Part shown: positions 37,492 through 58,436 of the stretch, piece by piece
How positions within the stretch are numbered: position 1 is the stretch's first letter
Layout of the letters: each line of letters opens with the position of its first letter
Position numbers and translations under genes: made by a program
Notes under the pieces: model-generated
Seen by the model: the letters and a program-made list of their open reading frames with translations, nothing else
The model's database searches: none
What the model was told of the DNA's origin: nothing
Assembly (NCBI GenBank): GCA_003640385.1
Contig: RCAB01000174.1
Location: forward strand, 1 to 64,000
Length of the DNA stretch: 64,000 bases
Direction of reading: 5' to 3'
From: Setaria digitata
Taxonomy: Eukaryota > Nematoda > Chromadorea > Rhabditida > Setariidae

Positions 37492-38441
37492 ATGTCGACA
37501 AGGATATATCGTTTGTGGCAGCCAGGGAATCCTAAGATACGAGTGTTTTTGCCCGATTTTTGGTTGAAAGTAGTCGACCCTCTTCCTACTCGCTTGCCTA
37601 AACATGTTGTCAAATTTGAAGTTGACAGGAGGTTCGTTGTATTTAATAATGCTTCATTTACGGTACTTTTCTATCCAGCCGCAGTTTTTAAATATTTGAG
37701 CTCTGCTGTGCTGAGTAATTTTTGATCTAGGATGACGAGGCACGATGTTAGAGAATATCTGGAGAAAATATACAATCTTCCAGTCCGAGAAGTTCGGACT
37801 CTGGTAATTTCAATTTTTTTTTTTTTTACTTGGATTTCATTAAATTTGATTCCATCAGTTGCTCTCCGTAAGTATTTGTTCATTCTGCTGCTTACTGATC
37901 ATTTATCGTCCCTTTCCCGTCTTCAAGGCATCCTATTCAGTTTGTTTTATTTAATATAATAGCTGAAGTATCTAGTGGGATGGGGACATCATTTTTAAGT
38001 CCTTGAATTACTCATGCTTTTAGATACAAGCTGGTCACGTTACATACGATTTTCCGCTGGATAAAGAAAAGCGAAGGGCCTTATGGAAAGAAAATGATAA
38101 GAAATATGCATACGTTTTCATGGTAATTAAAAAATTTGTTTTCAAACCATCGTTTTATACAGAACATGTTTGCTGGCTTGTTTAATAAGTAAATAGACTA
38201 GTGAAAAAATTCACTTCCGTTCCTTATATCTATTTCCCATCTTCGTATTTTTAATTTTGATTACTGTATCTCCATGAATGAGATGTTATAGAAAAAAGGA
38301 TTCGAGTTTCAACTCCCAAATTTGTTCGAGAAATATGAAGAGCAAGAAATGTGGGATAAAATGAAAGAAAAAATACCAAATGTGACAAATTCTGAATATA
38401 TCAATCGTGATCGCGATGATGTGGGGGAATTTTTACCTTAA
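37492..38441 (+). CDS. mrpl-23: Mitochondrial large-subunit ribosomal protein uL23m
   Basis: Component of the mitochondrial 39S subunit near the peptide exit tunnel. Four exons, 37492-37631, 37731-37803, 38024-38122 and 38292-38441, give 153 aa, the same length as human MRPL23. The N-terminal IYRLWQPGNPKIRVFLPDFW matches the family YPLYRLGGPQLRVF start. MTRHDVREYLEKIYNLPV matches the core MTRVDLRNYLEGIYNVPV, followed by VREVRT. The C-terminal part has YAYVFMKKGFEFQLPNLF (family VAYVQL...FTFPDLF). No presequence beyond the basic N-terminus is seen. It lies on the same strand as UGGT, the small gene and PrimPol. Confidence 0.93.
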
Positions 38442-39052
38442 ATTATGAATTATGCCAAGCTTAATGCTTTTGAATTGCTAATCTTGATTAAAACCAAGTT
38501 CTTGAAAAAATATCAATTTGGGAGAACTATTATGCTACACCTGTGATCACAATAAGCGACAAAATTTTATGAAGTTTCTCTTTTCCTTATAATTATTTGC
38601 TTTATTATTAAAGAAAACAATTATTTATGTAACTCTTCTGTTTGAAATATTTGAAATGCCATTACCAAAAGAAAAAAAATTGTAGTATTGAATTTTATTT
38701 GTTGTAAGCGATTAAGTAGCAATTTATTTTCGATCAGTGTTATAGATACGTGTTTTGCTAATCGCCTGAAATTTCTTTAAATAAATAAATTGTATAAGTA
38801 GTATTAAATTTGTCCTAGCATTGCTCATAAATTATTTTGCTTTCTTTTATCCAAATAATTTCGTTTTCAGTCAAATCAAATAACCTATTGATCTTTGGAA
38901 TTTAATTTTTGTTCTTTTTTTAAAGATTGTAAATCCACTGCAACTATTAAGTTCTTCCTGACCCAAGATTAAGTGAAATTTTTGAAATAAAAAAGTGTTT
39001 TAAAATATTAACTAGCACAACTGGCATAAGTTGTAAAAATTATTGATGACAG
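38442..39052. other. Short intergenic spacer after L23
   Basis: This holds the L23 3' end, with AATAAA-type signals near 38780, and an A/T-rich spacer. The first exon of the small gene that follows should be in this stretch, but no start codon with the right phase was identified. Confidence 0.5.
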
Positions 39053-39530
39053 AGGAAAGGGTTAGAAGCTGCCTTAAAGGAAAAGGGAGATGTGGTGCGT
39101 ATTTGGAAACATGGTAATCTATGTAATCTCTGATCTTCATGTATACTACGTCTCAGTAAATTGTTCATTGCTGCAGCAGAAAAAAGCGGTAATTATGGAG
39201 GGTCTCGTTTCACATGTGACGAATTATGGTGTGTGAAGGACATCGGGAAAAGTCAGAAATTTACATGGTTGGATTTCATTATCCTGTGACTGTGGCCAAT
39301 AGAAAACCTATCTAATCCATTATTTGAAATTTTAGATGAATGAACTAAAACGGCTAAATTCAATGGATGATGGCGAGAATTGGTTTTATGGAATACATGA
39401 CAGAGGAGGGCGAATCGAGAATGCAGTACATGTTATTTTAAGTAAACCACAAGTAATTTCTTCTATTAAAATTTTGACTAGTATTGAAACAGTGATGGAA
39501 AGATTTCAAGCAGTGACTGCATCAAATTGA
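39053..39530 (+). CDS. Small unrecognised multi-exon protein
   Basis: Three phase-compatible exons, 39053-39113, 39177-39232 and 39336-39530, encode roughly 100 residues plus a missing start. Visible segments: LEAALKEKGDVVRIWKH; GGSRFTCDELWC; GENWFYGIHDRGG; and AVHVILSKPQVISSIKIL near the end, followed by a polar tail to a stop. The alternating hydrophobic pattern suggests a compact alpha/beta fold, but I do not recognise the family. The second exon uses the GTGAAG donor after TGGTGT; a longer version running on in frame is possible. It ends only about 170 bp before the PrimPol start on the same strand. Confidence 0.45.
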
Positions 39531-39700
39531 CAGATAAAAGTCATTGATTTTCGTTTTTTGTCTTACTTGTTCGCAATTTTTATGGTTCTTTTTCATATAG
39601 AATACTATTTCTGGATGATTATAGTAGTTGAAGAGGGACTTGAGGAAGAATTTCAAATTTTTATTGGGTTTATTCTAACGGTTTGAAAAAGTTTCCGGAG

Positions 39701-42700
39701 ATGCAGAAAGCAAAAAGGAGCCTTTTCGAAGATTCTTTGGGCTGTTTTGCGGTTTATAAACGGCAGAATGATGCGCTAATGAAATGCAAGCAGGAAGGGC
39801 CAACATCAAGAGTGTTTGCATTCGAACATTCCATTTCTCATCCAGGTTGGTATTTATAATGTCCTGCTTTTAAGGGTTAGCCATCAGACGAAGTCGTTTT
39901 CAAAGTTCAAGTATGCGATCCATAATTTTTTTTGCTGATTAGAATCAGAGGAATAATTTCTTGATTATATGAATTATAAAATAGTATTTCAGAATACAAA
40001 TGAATGATCAGAATATGTAGCTGAATTGATTCATTGTTTTGCTAGAATAAGGAGTAGTCTTTGATTGCGTGTAGCTTCCGTATGCAATGCTTTGTGCTAC
40101 TCATTTCTGAAAACGTTTTTAGTTACTCAATCCTTTTTAGTTACTAATTAAATTCGCTGCAGGGCGAAGACGCTTTCTTGTATCGACTGTAAAACGATTC
40201 TGGCAGTGGTACAAGAAACAGAGTAATGTTTCGTTTTACGAACTAATACTACAAAATCACCCAACTAACCTCTACTTCGATCTTGAATTTTATCGAGAAA
40301 CAAATCCAGATATTGAGGAAAAAAGCCTTCTAAGGGATTTCAATGACTGTGTCACTGAAATGTTCATGAACATGTTTGGTCTTAATCTGAACCCAGAAAA
40401 AGTTAGTAATTTCTTCTTTATCATGAAAAATATCTAAGCAGGTTTCTTCTTTTTAAATTTAATTGAGAGTTTTCGAATTTGAAGAAATTAGAAATATCGG
40501 TGCAGAAACCTGCGCAAAAGAGAAATTAAAACCATAGTCTTCTTTACTGTTTGATAATAGTCATGACCAAGTTAAAGTTTTAACAAAAGGTTGTAGAGAA
40601 AAAATATAGTACACTAAGCAATAATGAACGTTGGTAGTGATCAGCGTTCAACTACGACTGTAGCAGAAATCGTTTTGCAGGAAATGTTGATCCTTGATGC
40701 TTCATCGACTACCAAATTTAGTGAACATATTATCATTCATTTGACTGATAATTATTTTTTTCCATCAAATACTTCGATGAAATCCTTCATACAAAAGCTT
40801 AAGGAAAAAATGTTTTCATCTGGTCGTTGTTTGGTCTGGAATGCGGACGCTACCGAAATGGTGACATTGTTTGATGCCGCTGTTTACTCTGCGTGAGTTT
40901 ACTTTTCTCGTACCTAATGGAGCAAAAATCAGTATTTTCAGAAAACTAGATTTTTTGTTAAAGGAGATTTTTTTTTTAGAGGAAAAATTTTCTGAAAAGG
41001 AAATGTTCTTTTGAATGGATATTTCAAATATTTTTGCAATGGAGCAGCTTCATAAAATGTTGCTGTTTAATAAAGCATATTTTTGTTTTTGTTTCTTTTT
41101 TTTTTATCTCAGCATCATATATTACTTCTTCCAAAATTTTCGTTTTTAGGAAAAGCGACTTTTGCTTTTCGCGAAATAAATTTCAGTGAAAATTTATTGT
41201 TGTATGATTAGTAAAATTTCTTTCAGGAACCGTAATTTTCGTTTGTATTTGTCATCAAAATTGGGAAAAAACAACCCTTTGGTACTCTCAGAGCGTTGTA
41301 ATTTTTATGCTGTTAGGAAGCACGTTTCAAGGCAACAGATTTTTTTGGATTCATTAGTAATACCTGCCAAGTACAATAGTATCAAAAATATCCTTTATAT
41401 TCCAGTCGATAAAGATAGAGTATATTCGGATGCTCAAACTACTGATATAAGCGTTTCTATGCAAGGTATATTTTAAATTGAATTTTGAAAGCCAAAGAGA
41501 TTGACAGTTATCGATTCTAATCAAGATGCTGATAACCCAACAAATTCAGAGTTGATTTAAACTTTAGTCTTATTTGATTTTGATTGAATAAAAAGTATAT
41601 TTTCTTTTCAAAATTGGAACTTTTTGGTAGTGGAAAAATTATAAAAGGTTTACACTTTTTCAACTCTGGAACTTGCCATCTAAATATTTTTCTATGGAAC
41701 ATCAGAATAAATTTAAAGGAGCGAAGTGCTCTAGTTTTTTCTGCCGACACACTCTCCTACCAAATTCTGTAAAGTTTATTAAAGTTATCTAAGTCACAAC
41801 TTTTTTTTTTTGTTCAGCAGTTCATATTTCATGGTCCTTACTTATTTTACTACTGAAGTGACTCACAAAGTTTTTCAATTGCCTCATTTGATTGAAAAAG
41901 AATACTGAAATAAGTTGAATTATTTATAAGCCGTTGCTAATTCCTCCGGATCTCTATCAAATGAACGCGTGAACTGCATGATTGGTTGTGGAGCAACTTC
42001 ACCTTTTCCCATATTAGATCAACATATCATTGCTATTAACAGGTACGCTTCTTTTTCTTTTTTTTTTCTTGAGAATGATAAATCCACTAGTTTCTTTGAT
42101 TTACGAAATATGTTTCAGGCAATGGAAAAATAATGCATCCATTCGGCAATGGAAACTATTTATAGATAGATATACGATGTCGCGGCATATTACTTATTAC
42201 GTATGTAACTTGGCAGCTTAGAAATCTTTTTGTTTTGTGTTTCAATTCACTGAAGTAATATATCATTGAAGAAGTAGTAGCGACTAATTAGACGTGACAA
42301 TTTATTGCTAAAAAATATTAGTAATTAATAGAACTATTTCAATGTATACGTCCTTTTGATAAGAGCTCTTTGGGGTTGTGGAAAAAAAACTTAAAAATCT
42401 TGAAATTTTCGTCTAGTTCTCTGTTATATAGTAAAAAGCTACTTTTAGATTTTACATTGCCGTTTTTGTTTTAATATTGGTCGAGAGCATCGAAGTAACG
42501 GAGTATATTGGATTGTGGATTTAGACAAATTGCACTGTTTTCAAAAATGTTTTGATGTCGATTGTCACGGTATCAGTTCGAACTATTTTCCTTTACCAAA
42601 TTTTGTCTGCACCTCCGTACTATCTGATAAAGGTGATAATTTTATGTCTTCTTTAATTTTAGTTTTAGCCTATAATTTTTAGATATTTTCTTGCAGTATG

Positions 42701-43375
42701 ACTCGTAACTGATTTTGATAAGTTTTTTACCTAATTGACAGGGATCCTTCCCCCTCTCCCCTTATAATCCACTTCAAATATCGGTTTAGTATCCGTTTTA
42801 TTTAGTGTCCTCACTTACTGAACTACCTGCTTTCATAATTTAAGCATTATTTGTTTTGTAATTCTATAATAGAGTTCTGAATAGTGTGGTGAATTTTTGC
42901 AGTGTAATCAAAGAATAAATCTTGCAGTACATTTTAACTAGATCCGTTTATCAAGTTTTTTCCGAAATTTTGTTTATACACAACTGTTGCGGCAGTTTTT
43001 CTCTGATTAAAAGTCTCGTTGCTCTCTACCATATATGCCGAAAAAGACTGTTTCAATTGCAATAAGAAAATATGTTGAAAAATTGCTGGTCAAGGTTCTT
43101 AAACGATCATTTTTATAGATAGGATATTGGAAATCAGTAAAGATGCCTTAAATATGCCAGATACAAATGTTGGTGATAAAAAAATTAAAAGAAATAATGT
43201 ATCGAAACAGCTGTTGATGGATTTAGTGAAAGAAGCAAGAGCGATGAATGAGGTTGAAATTCAGAAATGCACACGAAGTATCGCTCCGCAAATGAAAGCT
43301 CTAGATTGTGGTCGGAATTTGTTTGAATTAACGGATGACGAATTGTTGAGTGCTTTTATTGAGATCAAAAATTAA
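39701..43375 (+). CDS. PRIMPOL: PrimPol (archaeo-eukaryotic primase superfamily DNA-directed primase-polymerase)
   Basis: PrimPol re-primes DNA synthesis ahead of stalled forks and can bypass lesions, in nucleus and mitochondria. Eight exons: 39701-39845, 40163-40401, 40681-40892, 41227-41465, 41931-42042, 42119-42200, 42449-42632 and 43119-43375. They keep phase and give about 489 aa (human 560). Motif I is LYFDLEF with the metal-binding Asp88 and Glu90. The motif II region has LDASSTTKFSEHIIIHL (human SS..KFSRHLIFQL). NRNFRLYLSSKLGK matches the family block. The UL52-type zinc finger is complete: Cys350, His357, Cys377 and Cys382 have exactly the human spacing (7, 20, 5). The chain ends in an acidic/hydrophobic motif (DDELLSAFIEI) like the RPA-binding tail of human PrimPol. 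The start is the first in-frame ATG; an earlier 5' exon is not excluded. The acceptor before 41931 (TATAAG) is atypical. Confidence 0.93.
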
Positions 43376-44742
43376 TTATGGACTAGTCATCGCTGCATCT
43401 CCTCCACAGTGAGTTTTGTCAGAGTATTGTAGAGCTATTGGAACAGTGTCTATTTCTAGCTGTGGTATGAAGCTGTTTACTTTTTTTATGTTCTCATTTC
43501 TTGTATATAAAATAAAATAGCATATTTCATTATTTTATTATTTTCATTTCGTCTTCTTATATTTCATTATTATCATTATTGTCAGCATATTTCATCATTC
43601 ATATTTCATTTCATTTCATTTCTCATTACTTTTCTGTTGTGTGGTTTAACCTGGGAAGAGTTGATTATATACACAGATATGTATAATTATAGTTAACATA
43701 TAGTTAACACTCAGGGTATGGTATGTTGCTGTTACTCTAGATTAGGCTAGAATGTTTGATTGAACTTATTTGACTTCTTTTTTATTAGTTTTGTCGGTGC
43801 CTATATTATATTAGCTTGTTCTTTATTATTTTTGCTGTTTGATCATAATTTGAATGCTTTTTTTTACGATACTAATATATATGTATTAGATTTTGAACTA
43901 TTCGAACCATCCATCTTTCAAGTATAATTTGCAACATCTGGACTTCTTATAATAATATATTATAAGTCGATTTATTCACAGTCACGATTATAAATTCAAT
44001 TTTGGAACAGTATTAATTTTATAAAAACTCTTCACTTAGCAAAAGTGATCTTAGTGTTCATTAACAACAATTTCTAAAAAACACCGCAAATCAAGAAATT
44101 TGAAGTTTTCTGCTTAATAAGTACATTTCCTGGATAGTCAATCCTCCACGAAGTATTCGCAATATGTCATTTTGCTAATGACTAATTAACTTCATACTTT
44201 TTTGGGATTTCACAATGAGCTTCATAAGAAAGAAATACATGAATTTTGTTTATTGTTTTATTCCTTTGAGTTTCTTGTAACTATTCCCGAAATAGAAAGT
44301 TTTATTTAAAAATTTTGTTTAACAATGCTACAAAGATGAAAACAATTTTTTAACTGCTGTTGATACAGCAGTTAAAAAGTCTGATAAAGAAATGAATTGT
44401 GGAATTTAAGTATTAAGGAGCAGAAGAACAAAACAGGTGAGAGTATGGGAGAAATAGTTGGAGTGACACATTAGGAATGGTCTACGTGTGGCGCATGGTT
44501 GGTTGGTCTGATAGTAGAGGGTAAGGTGAGAGAGGTGGCATGAAATTCTCTTCACATGGCAACTTTTTGGGGTTCGACCTTTTCCGATCAAAGAATGATT
44601 TACGTGGTACTGGAGTTGATTGAATCAAAACTTACCCATTATCATTTCTTACTTCATTTTTTGACAATTCCATCGTCATAGTGGGTTCACAGTAATTTCA
44701 GGGTAAATGTTCTAGCTAGATTTCAATTTGTTTCGTTTAATA
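43376..44742. other. Intergenic region between PrimPol and CBS
   Basis: No gene is supported. There is a CATTT-rich patch at about 43560-43635 and the perfect hairpin at 44347-44378. A minus-strand frame at 44406-44591 has no start context or partner. Confidence 0.6.
44347..44378. repeat. Perfect 13-bp hairpin with 6-nt loop
   Basis: TTTTTAACTGCTG (44347-44359) and CAGCAGTTAAAAA (44366-44378) form a perfect stem with the loop TTGATA. It lies about 970 bp downstream of the PrimPol stop and 380 bp before the CBS start. It resembles a structured RNA or transcription-end element, but no function is demonstrated. Confidence 0.85.
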
Positions 44743-44760
44743 CTTCAGATCGAGTTAATC
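44743..44760 (+). promoter_or_regulatory. Likely spliced-leader acceptor of CBS
   Basis: AATACTTCAG ends at 44748, twelve bases before the ATG at 44761, with no upstream coding exon. This fits a nematode trans-splice site and the chosen start. Confidence 0.5.
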
Positions 44761-53023
<8,263 letters not shown>

Positions 53024-53533
53024 ACATAAAGTGCGTAAAGTCGTTGAGAATAACACTTAAGGTATAACAAATAATGTTAATTTACTTGCTGCATTATTTT
53101 TGAATGGTATACCGTAATTTAGGATTAACTGTAAGTTTCATATAAGGATTATGTTGTTGTAGTAATTTTTGAGGAATGATACTCCCAGATTTGGTAAAGG
53201 TAACATCGAATACTTGCCTAGATAAGGATCGTTTAAACTGTTGATGACCCTTGAAAATCTTTATTAGAGATTGCACAAGCTGCCAGTCGTGTTTATCTTA
53301 TTGTAAAATGAATAACTTATTACACAGATGATGCAAGAATAATGAATAATGAATTATTTGGTTGTTTTTGGCACTTTAGTAGGATATATGATAAACATTG
53401 CAAGGAGAAATCCGTTCATTACCATGAATGCTGCATTCGCTATCTGCAAAATGAAAAAGCAAATAGAACAGAGATCTTTGATTCTAAAATCGATTTTTAA
53501 TGGTTCTCGAGTTCAGCACTTTCTTAATCGGAA
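53024..53533. other. Convergent spacer between CBS and the SWEET gene
   Basis: About 500 bp holding the 3' UTRs of two converging genes. A plus-strand frame at 53349-53594 overlaps the last SWEET exon on the other strand and has no independent support. Confidence 0.6.
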
Positions 53534-53827
53534 TCAAATTTTGCATTTTGAGGTAACATCGAATACTGCAAATAACCAAATAACCAATAAATGAAGGTCG
53601 TTGATCCCAATGCTGTAGATGACAACATGTATTTCCAGAATCCATGCAAACGCAACTGGTCCAAATGGGATAAAATCTATTACTTTTTGTTTCACTGCTC
53701 GATACTGCAAACTTGTCTTTCAAATATCAATTCCTTTTCTTTCCTTTGGAACCAACAGCCAAATTGTGAGTTAAATTACAGTCTATGATACAACGTTTAA
53801 TGGAAACCTATTAAACCTATTAAGGTC

Positions 53828-53878
<51 letters not shown>

Positions 53879-55503
53879 NATTAGCCGAAATGAAAAGTTA
53901 TTACCCTTCTCAAACAAGTTCTCAGTTCCACCGCAAGACGACAAAATGTTGATGGATTTTGGCTTGATGTTAGCTAATTCATTTATTTGCTCCAGTTTTT
54001 AGAGAGAAAAAAAAAAGTAGACGAAGTCTGAATTTTTTTTTTTCAAAAGCATAAATAGCTTACAATCATAAGAAGGCAGACCGATGATCCGATGGTTTGA
54101 GAACAAGATGCTACATTACCGATTAGTGTTTTACCATCTTCAACTTTTAACATTTGTGCATAAAGAAATAAAGTTGCAAGCACTGTTGTAATTAGGCATA
54201 ACAGTTGAAGCAGCTTAGTCTGTAATAGATAAAATATGATAGAATAATCGAAATTAGCAATAATCATTTATGTTCTGATTCTCTAGATGCATTGCATTGA
54301 AATGAAAAAGTGAAGAGATTTGATACACTTATCTGTCAAACTTCTGAAAAACGACAGGTCACTTTTATTTACTTGATTGAAAAAGAGCAACAACTAATTT
54401 CTCAGATTATCTTATTTATTATCATTCAACTTATCAATAAGATAGATAACCTCTACTTTGTCTCTTTTGTTATATAAATGTGGCAACATCAGCATTAGAA
54501 TTTAATTTTCTACACTCACATCAGTCTAAATTAATTGAAATCTTTTTCGCGGGATGAAATCTTTTAATTTACTGTTTATAAAACTTCATCACCTCCCTTT
54601 TCATTATTTCAGCAGAATATCTCAATCAAAATAAGTCCATTTCTATATATATAAAGTTGCTTCTTAAACCACTTAAATTTTATTGAAACATTATAATTAA
54701 GGTGTTAAGGCCATACTTTTCTAGTCCTGTAGAACAACATTACTGTCAGAAAGAATATCTGCATGAAGACTGAATAAGCTTGCAAAAGAACAACCTTGGA
54801 ATCTGAGATATACAACGAATACCGAAGCCACAGAGCTGATCTGAAAGTGTAATGAATATTTTTATTCTACTGCTTCATTTAGAATTTAATGCTTCGATTA
54901 CAATATGATTGAATCACAGTAAAACATTTAACCATCAACAATGTCTATTTTAAATCAAGTTGGTTGAAATAATTCAAAAAGATAGAATGATTTCTAGTTA
55001 GTTTCTTCCGAGAACTTCTGTAAAAAGTCGAAGTAAGTATTCCTGAAATTTTGGTAAAATCTAATTATCATGTTACCCGACATAGGCTGCAAAATACGGA
55101 GCTGCAGAATCATTATCGCTGCATTTCTGTCGATACCATTTATAAACTGCTTGTCTATAATTTTAAGGGTTAGTGGGTGAAAATTTGCATCTTTTTTATT
55201 CAAAAAACTACAATTTGTAAGCCGTTTTAAATTTCACTTCGAGATTTTGAACATGGAAACATAATGTATTGGAAACCTGCCAAATTAATTTAGTAAGTAA
55301 GTCTGTTAATTTTGAAGTTCACGTTCTAAATGCTGCTCTAGGTAAAATTTTGTATTCACTTACAAAGGGCTTGAAATGAAGAGGACATATATTATACCAG
55401 TGGATGTTAAAAATAAATTCCATAATAGATTGCTCGTATATTTATCATAAATCTCTTGCACAAACTCAATTTTCGGAATTGCTAATATATGAGCGTTTGA
55501 CAT
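53534..55503 (-). CDS. SWEET-family sugar transporter
   Basis: Membrane uniporter for mono- or disaccharides (MtN3/saliva family; swt genes in C. elegans). Five exons keep phase: 55503-55364, 55154-55077, 54840-54717, 54219-54064 and 53704-53534. They give 222 aa, a normal length for the family. Expected landmarks are present in order. TM1 is [16 protein letters not shown]. The loop after TM1 is [20 protein letters not shown], matching the family GSS-G-SAAPFL...G block, then [11 protein letters not shown]3 follows ([11 protein letters not shown]), then TM4 and TM5, [17 protein letters not shown] (family FIPLGPVAFTWV.E), and [11 protein letters not shown] before TM7. TM7 looks short and the chain stops soon after it. 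An 8-bp tandem duplication (GGTTATTT twice, at about 53576-53592) lies exactly there and may have altered the C-terminus. Confidence 0.85.
53829..53880. repeat. TA dinucleotide microsatellite with ambiguous base
   Basis: About 25 TA units ending in an N at 53879, inside the last intron of the SWEET gene. The N indicates an unresolved repeat length in the assembly. Confidence 0.95.
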
Positions 55504-58436
55504 ATTCAGATGATAAACATCGATAATTTATCAGAAAATCAAAATAACAAATTGTTTATATGCACGAGTCAAGATAGTAAAGAAAATGATGGAATATTTC
55601 CTGAAAAGTAGAATGACTCAGTAAAAGTTTCGGGACTAAACAAGAAAAAATACTTCGAAAACTGGTAAAAGTACAGAATTTGGAGTAAAATTGAAGATTT
55701 TGAAGAATGATGTCAAAAATGGATAGGCGAATTGTACACAATAAACGGAAGAAATCTTAACACTGATTCAGTTGTTTGTTAATCTCCTGAAACCAGTTTA
55801 ATTCATCACCTTAGATTATTTTGTTACCTGAATGCCTTTGTTAGTGACCACTATAGACGAAAAAGAATTCATTGATTTTTCAATATCTATTGAGCATACT
55901 GAAAAAGAAAGAAGTACCGATCTATAATGAAGCAGCGTCGAAATTGATAGTATGCACTGATAAAAGAAAGAGCAATAATTAATTATTGCATGCTGATAAG
56001 CTGATAAGGAGCAGGAAGCAATAATGTTGTGGCTATCCATTTAATTTCTTCATCTCGAATAACTTTATGGAAAACCATGGTAATGTTAAAGCCATAGTTA
56101 TTACTTCTCATTACATTTTTGATGTGGATCAAGAATAGTTCGGCAAGCAAAAAGGATTCTTTAAAAGATAAAAGAAAGGATGGTAGTAATTAATTTACTC
56201 AGATCTAAAAGCAAAAATATTCCGTCATTTTGATGGGTTTTAATCATTTATATATTCATTATCCAATAAAATGAAGCAGTTTTTCATCTTGAAAATTGAA
56301 TTTTAAATTAAAAAATCAGAAAAAATTGAACATGAGGTCCATAATTTTTTCCTTCCTGTATGAAATAACAAAACAATATCTGATGTATTTAATTTAATTT
56401 TGAAGACATAAAGTTGCTTTGTTTCACTAGATGGTAGAAATAGAAAAAAATGATGGTGAAGGAAGAGAAAGGTGGAAGAAAAATGAAAAAATGGAAAGTA
56501 ACTCGAGATTAAGTAAAACTGTGAAGAAACTAACCATTCTTCAACGGTGTTGTCAAACGATAGAAACATCCGAAGTTGTACCCATTGGCATCATTAATAA
56601 AATTTACAAGTTCTGAAGTTCTAAGCTTGCTTCTTTTTACTCTTGATATGACAGCTCGAATTATGCCTGATTGATTTAAGACGAAAAATTTTGATTAAAC
56701 AAAGTTCTTTCAAAAGCAAAATGCAATCGTGATTTTCAGAAGTTTCTGATAAACTAAAAACTGATTTAGTTTACGCTAGCTTTATTTGTTTTAAAGATAG
56801 ATTAGTTTGGTTCAAAATATGAGTGCCTATGAATTTTTTCAGAAAAAGTTAATCGCACTTTTATTACTTTAACTAAAATCTAGCTGTTTTATTTTGCTGT
56901 TAAGTTAGGTAAAGCTCTTGGAATAAACAAATAAAAATGAAAGTTCCATCAGGTTAAAATCAAAAAAGGTTTAAATTACTAAAATACTAAAACTGACTAA
57001 AAATATGGAATGGTGAAGCTAAGACGAGTCTTAAGGTTACTCTTGTTTTGTCAAATTTCGACTATTTCCAGTTCTAAGTTCATGAGGTAAAGGAAAAAGT
57101 TAGATGAATTTCAAAAAAAATTTATCTTGAAGTACCGCGCAAATCTCTTGCACTTATAAATCAACTTTTTCTAACTTGGGGTGCTGCATAACAAGTACAT
57201 TAAGGAGGTATTCTACACTTGCCAAACATTAGCCAACTAACCAGTTAGTCTCTTAACAAAAGTTCTGATGGAAGGATTCGCCGAATAGCAAAACTGATAC
57301 AAAGAAGAATTTGGCCACCAAAATGTAAATAATGAAATGAGGAGAAAAGAATTTCGGATAACGGTCACACTGAATGATTGGAGTAATCATCGACTATTTC
57401 AAGTACTTCTACGTCGTTTTGTTTTCAGTTCTGTCTTGGCCTTATCTTTTATTTTAAATAAATTTTATTTTTTCGAAAATATATTCAGTAACCTTTATTT
57501 TGGAATTAAATGACATATCAATTTTTAACATATGAGCTCAAATTTTAAGTGTTAAGTTAGTTTTATTTTTCCATTCCAATTTCTTACGTTAAAATTTCGC
57601 TCCGACTGCTTAGATTATAAATTTGAACAGTTAAGATGTGCTTTTTGAAAATCACTTGATTAATTAATTCTTTGATTTAAATTGAATTGAATACAGCAAT
57701 GCATTTCAGCGCTAGTGATGCTTAGGCTATATACTAGTGATTAGGCGCGTTACACTGGATATAAGGCCTAATCTTTTCTAATTTAAAAGTAAGAAATAAT
57801 AACAATAATGTCACGAGAATCCATATTATATATGGAGTAAGGTATGAGATTAAAAAAATCACTTCTGAAGGAAAGTTCGCAGACTATACATTTGATGCCA
57901 TAATTTTATCACATGAGGTATTGCAAGCCCTTTTTTTGGACTTTTTTTTTCGAAATTTGTCCAAATGAATCAGTCCATCAATGTCGCGCCAGCTAATCAG
58001 TAGTTGAAACTTAGTTATCAAACTGAGCGAAACATACAAAATCTCCCATCCGCTTCATTACAGATATGTCATGTTAAGGAAACTAATGTGGACAATTAAT
58101 TAAAAGAAATGATCAGTACTGGCCAAATAGACCGGAACTTATTTTTAAATATTTCGTTCAATGCATTTTGCCATTTTCGTACTTCTCCATTCCACGTTTC
58201 ATTTTGCATTTAATGAGTTCAATACTTACTGATTGCTTCATTCTCCTTTTTTATCAGTGATAGTAATCATACCACCTATTACCGATAATTTCCGATATTT
58301 ACTCATAGTTCAGTTATAAGCATCGGTATTAAGCTTGTTTGAAATTTCCCTTTTTCAGAAGTTTGCCGACATGAAAGCATAAATAATTTTGAAAAAACAA
58401 ACCCACAACGATAAAAAGGTATAAAAACGATCAACA
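55504..58436. other. Gene-poor stretch, no supported gene
   Basis: About 2.9 kb upstream of both the SWEET gene (minus) and the EB-module gene (plus). Open frames of 60-90 codons at 55556-55741, 55816-56040 and 56303-56569 (all minus) are F/S/L-rich and lack partners. The region should contain both promoters; no clear motif was found. Confidence 0.55.

Noticed and set aside
53349..53594. Plus-strand ORF of 81 codons
   Set aside because: It overlaps the well-supported last exon of the minus-strand SWEET gene and is best explained as its shadow plus 3' UTR.
55816..56040. First exon of the SWEET gene
   Set aside because: Its end phase does not match the next exon. The exon 55503-55364 fits both phase and the expected first membrane helix.
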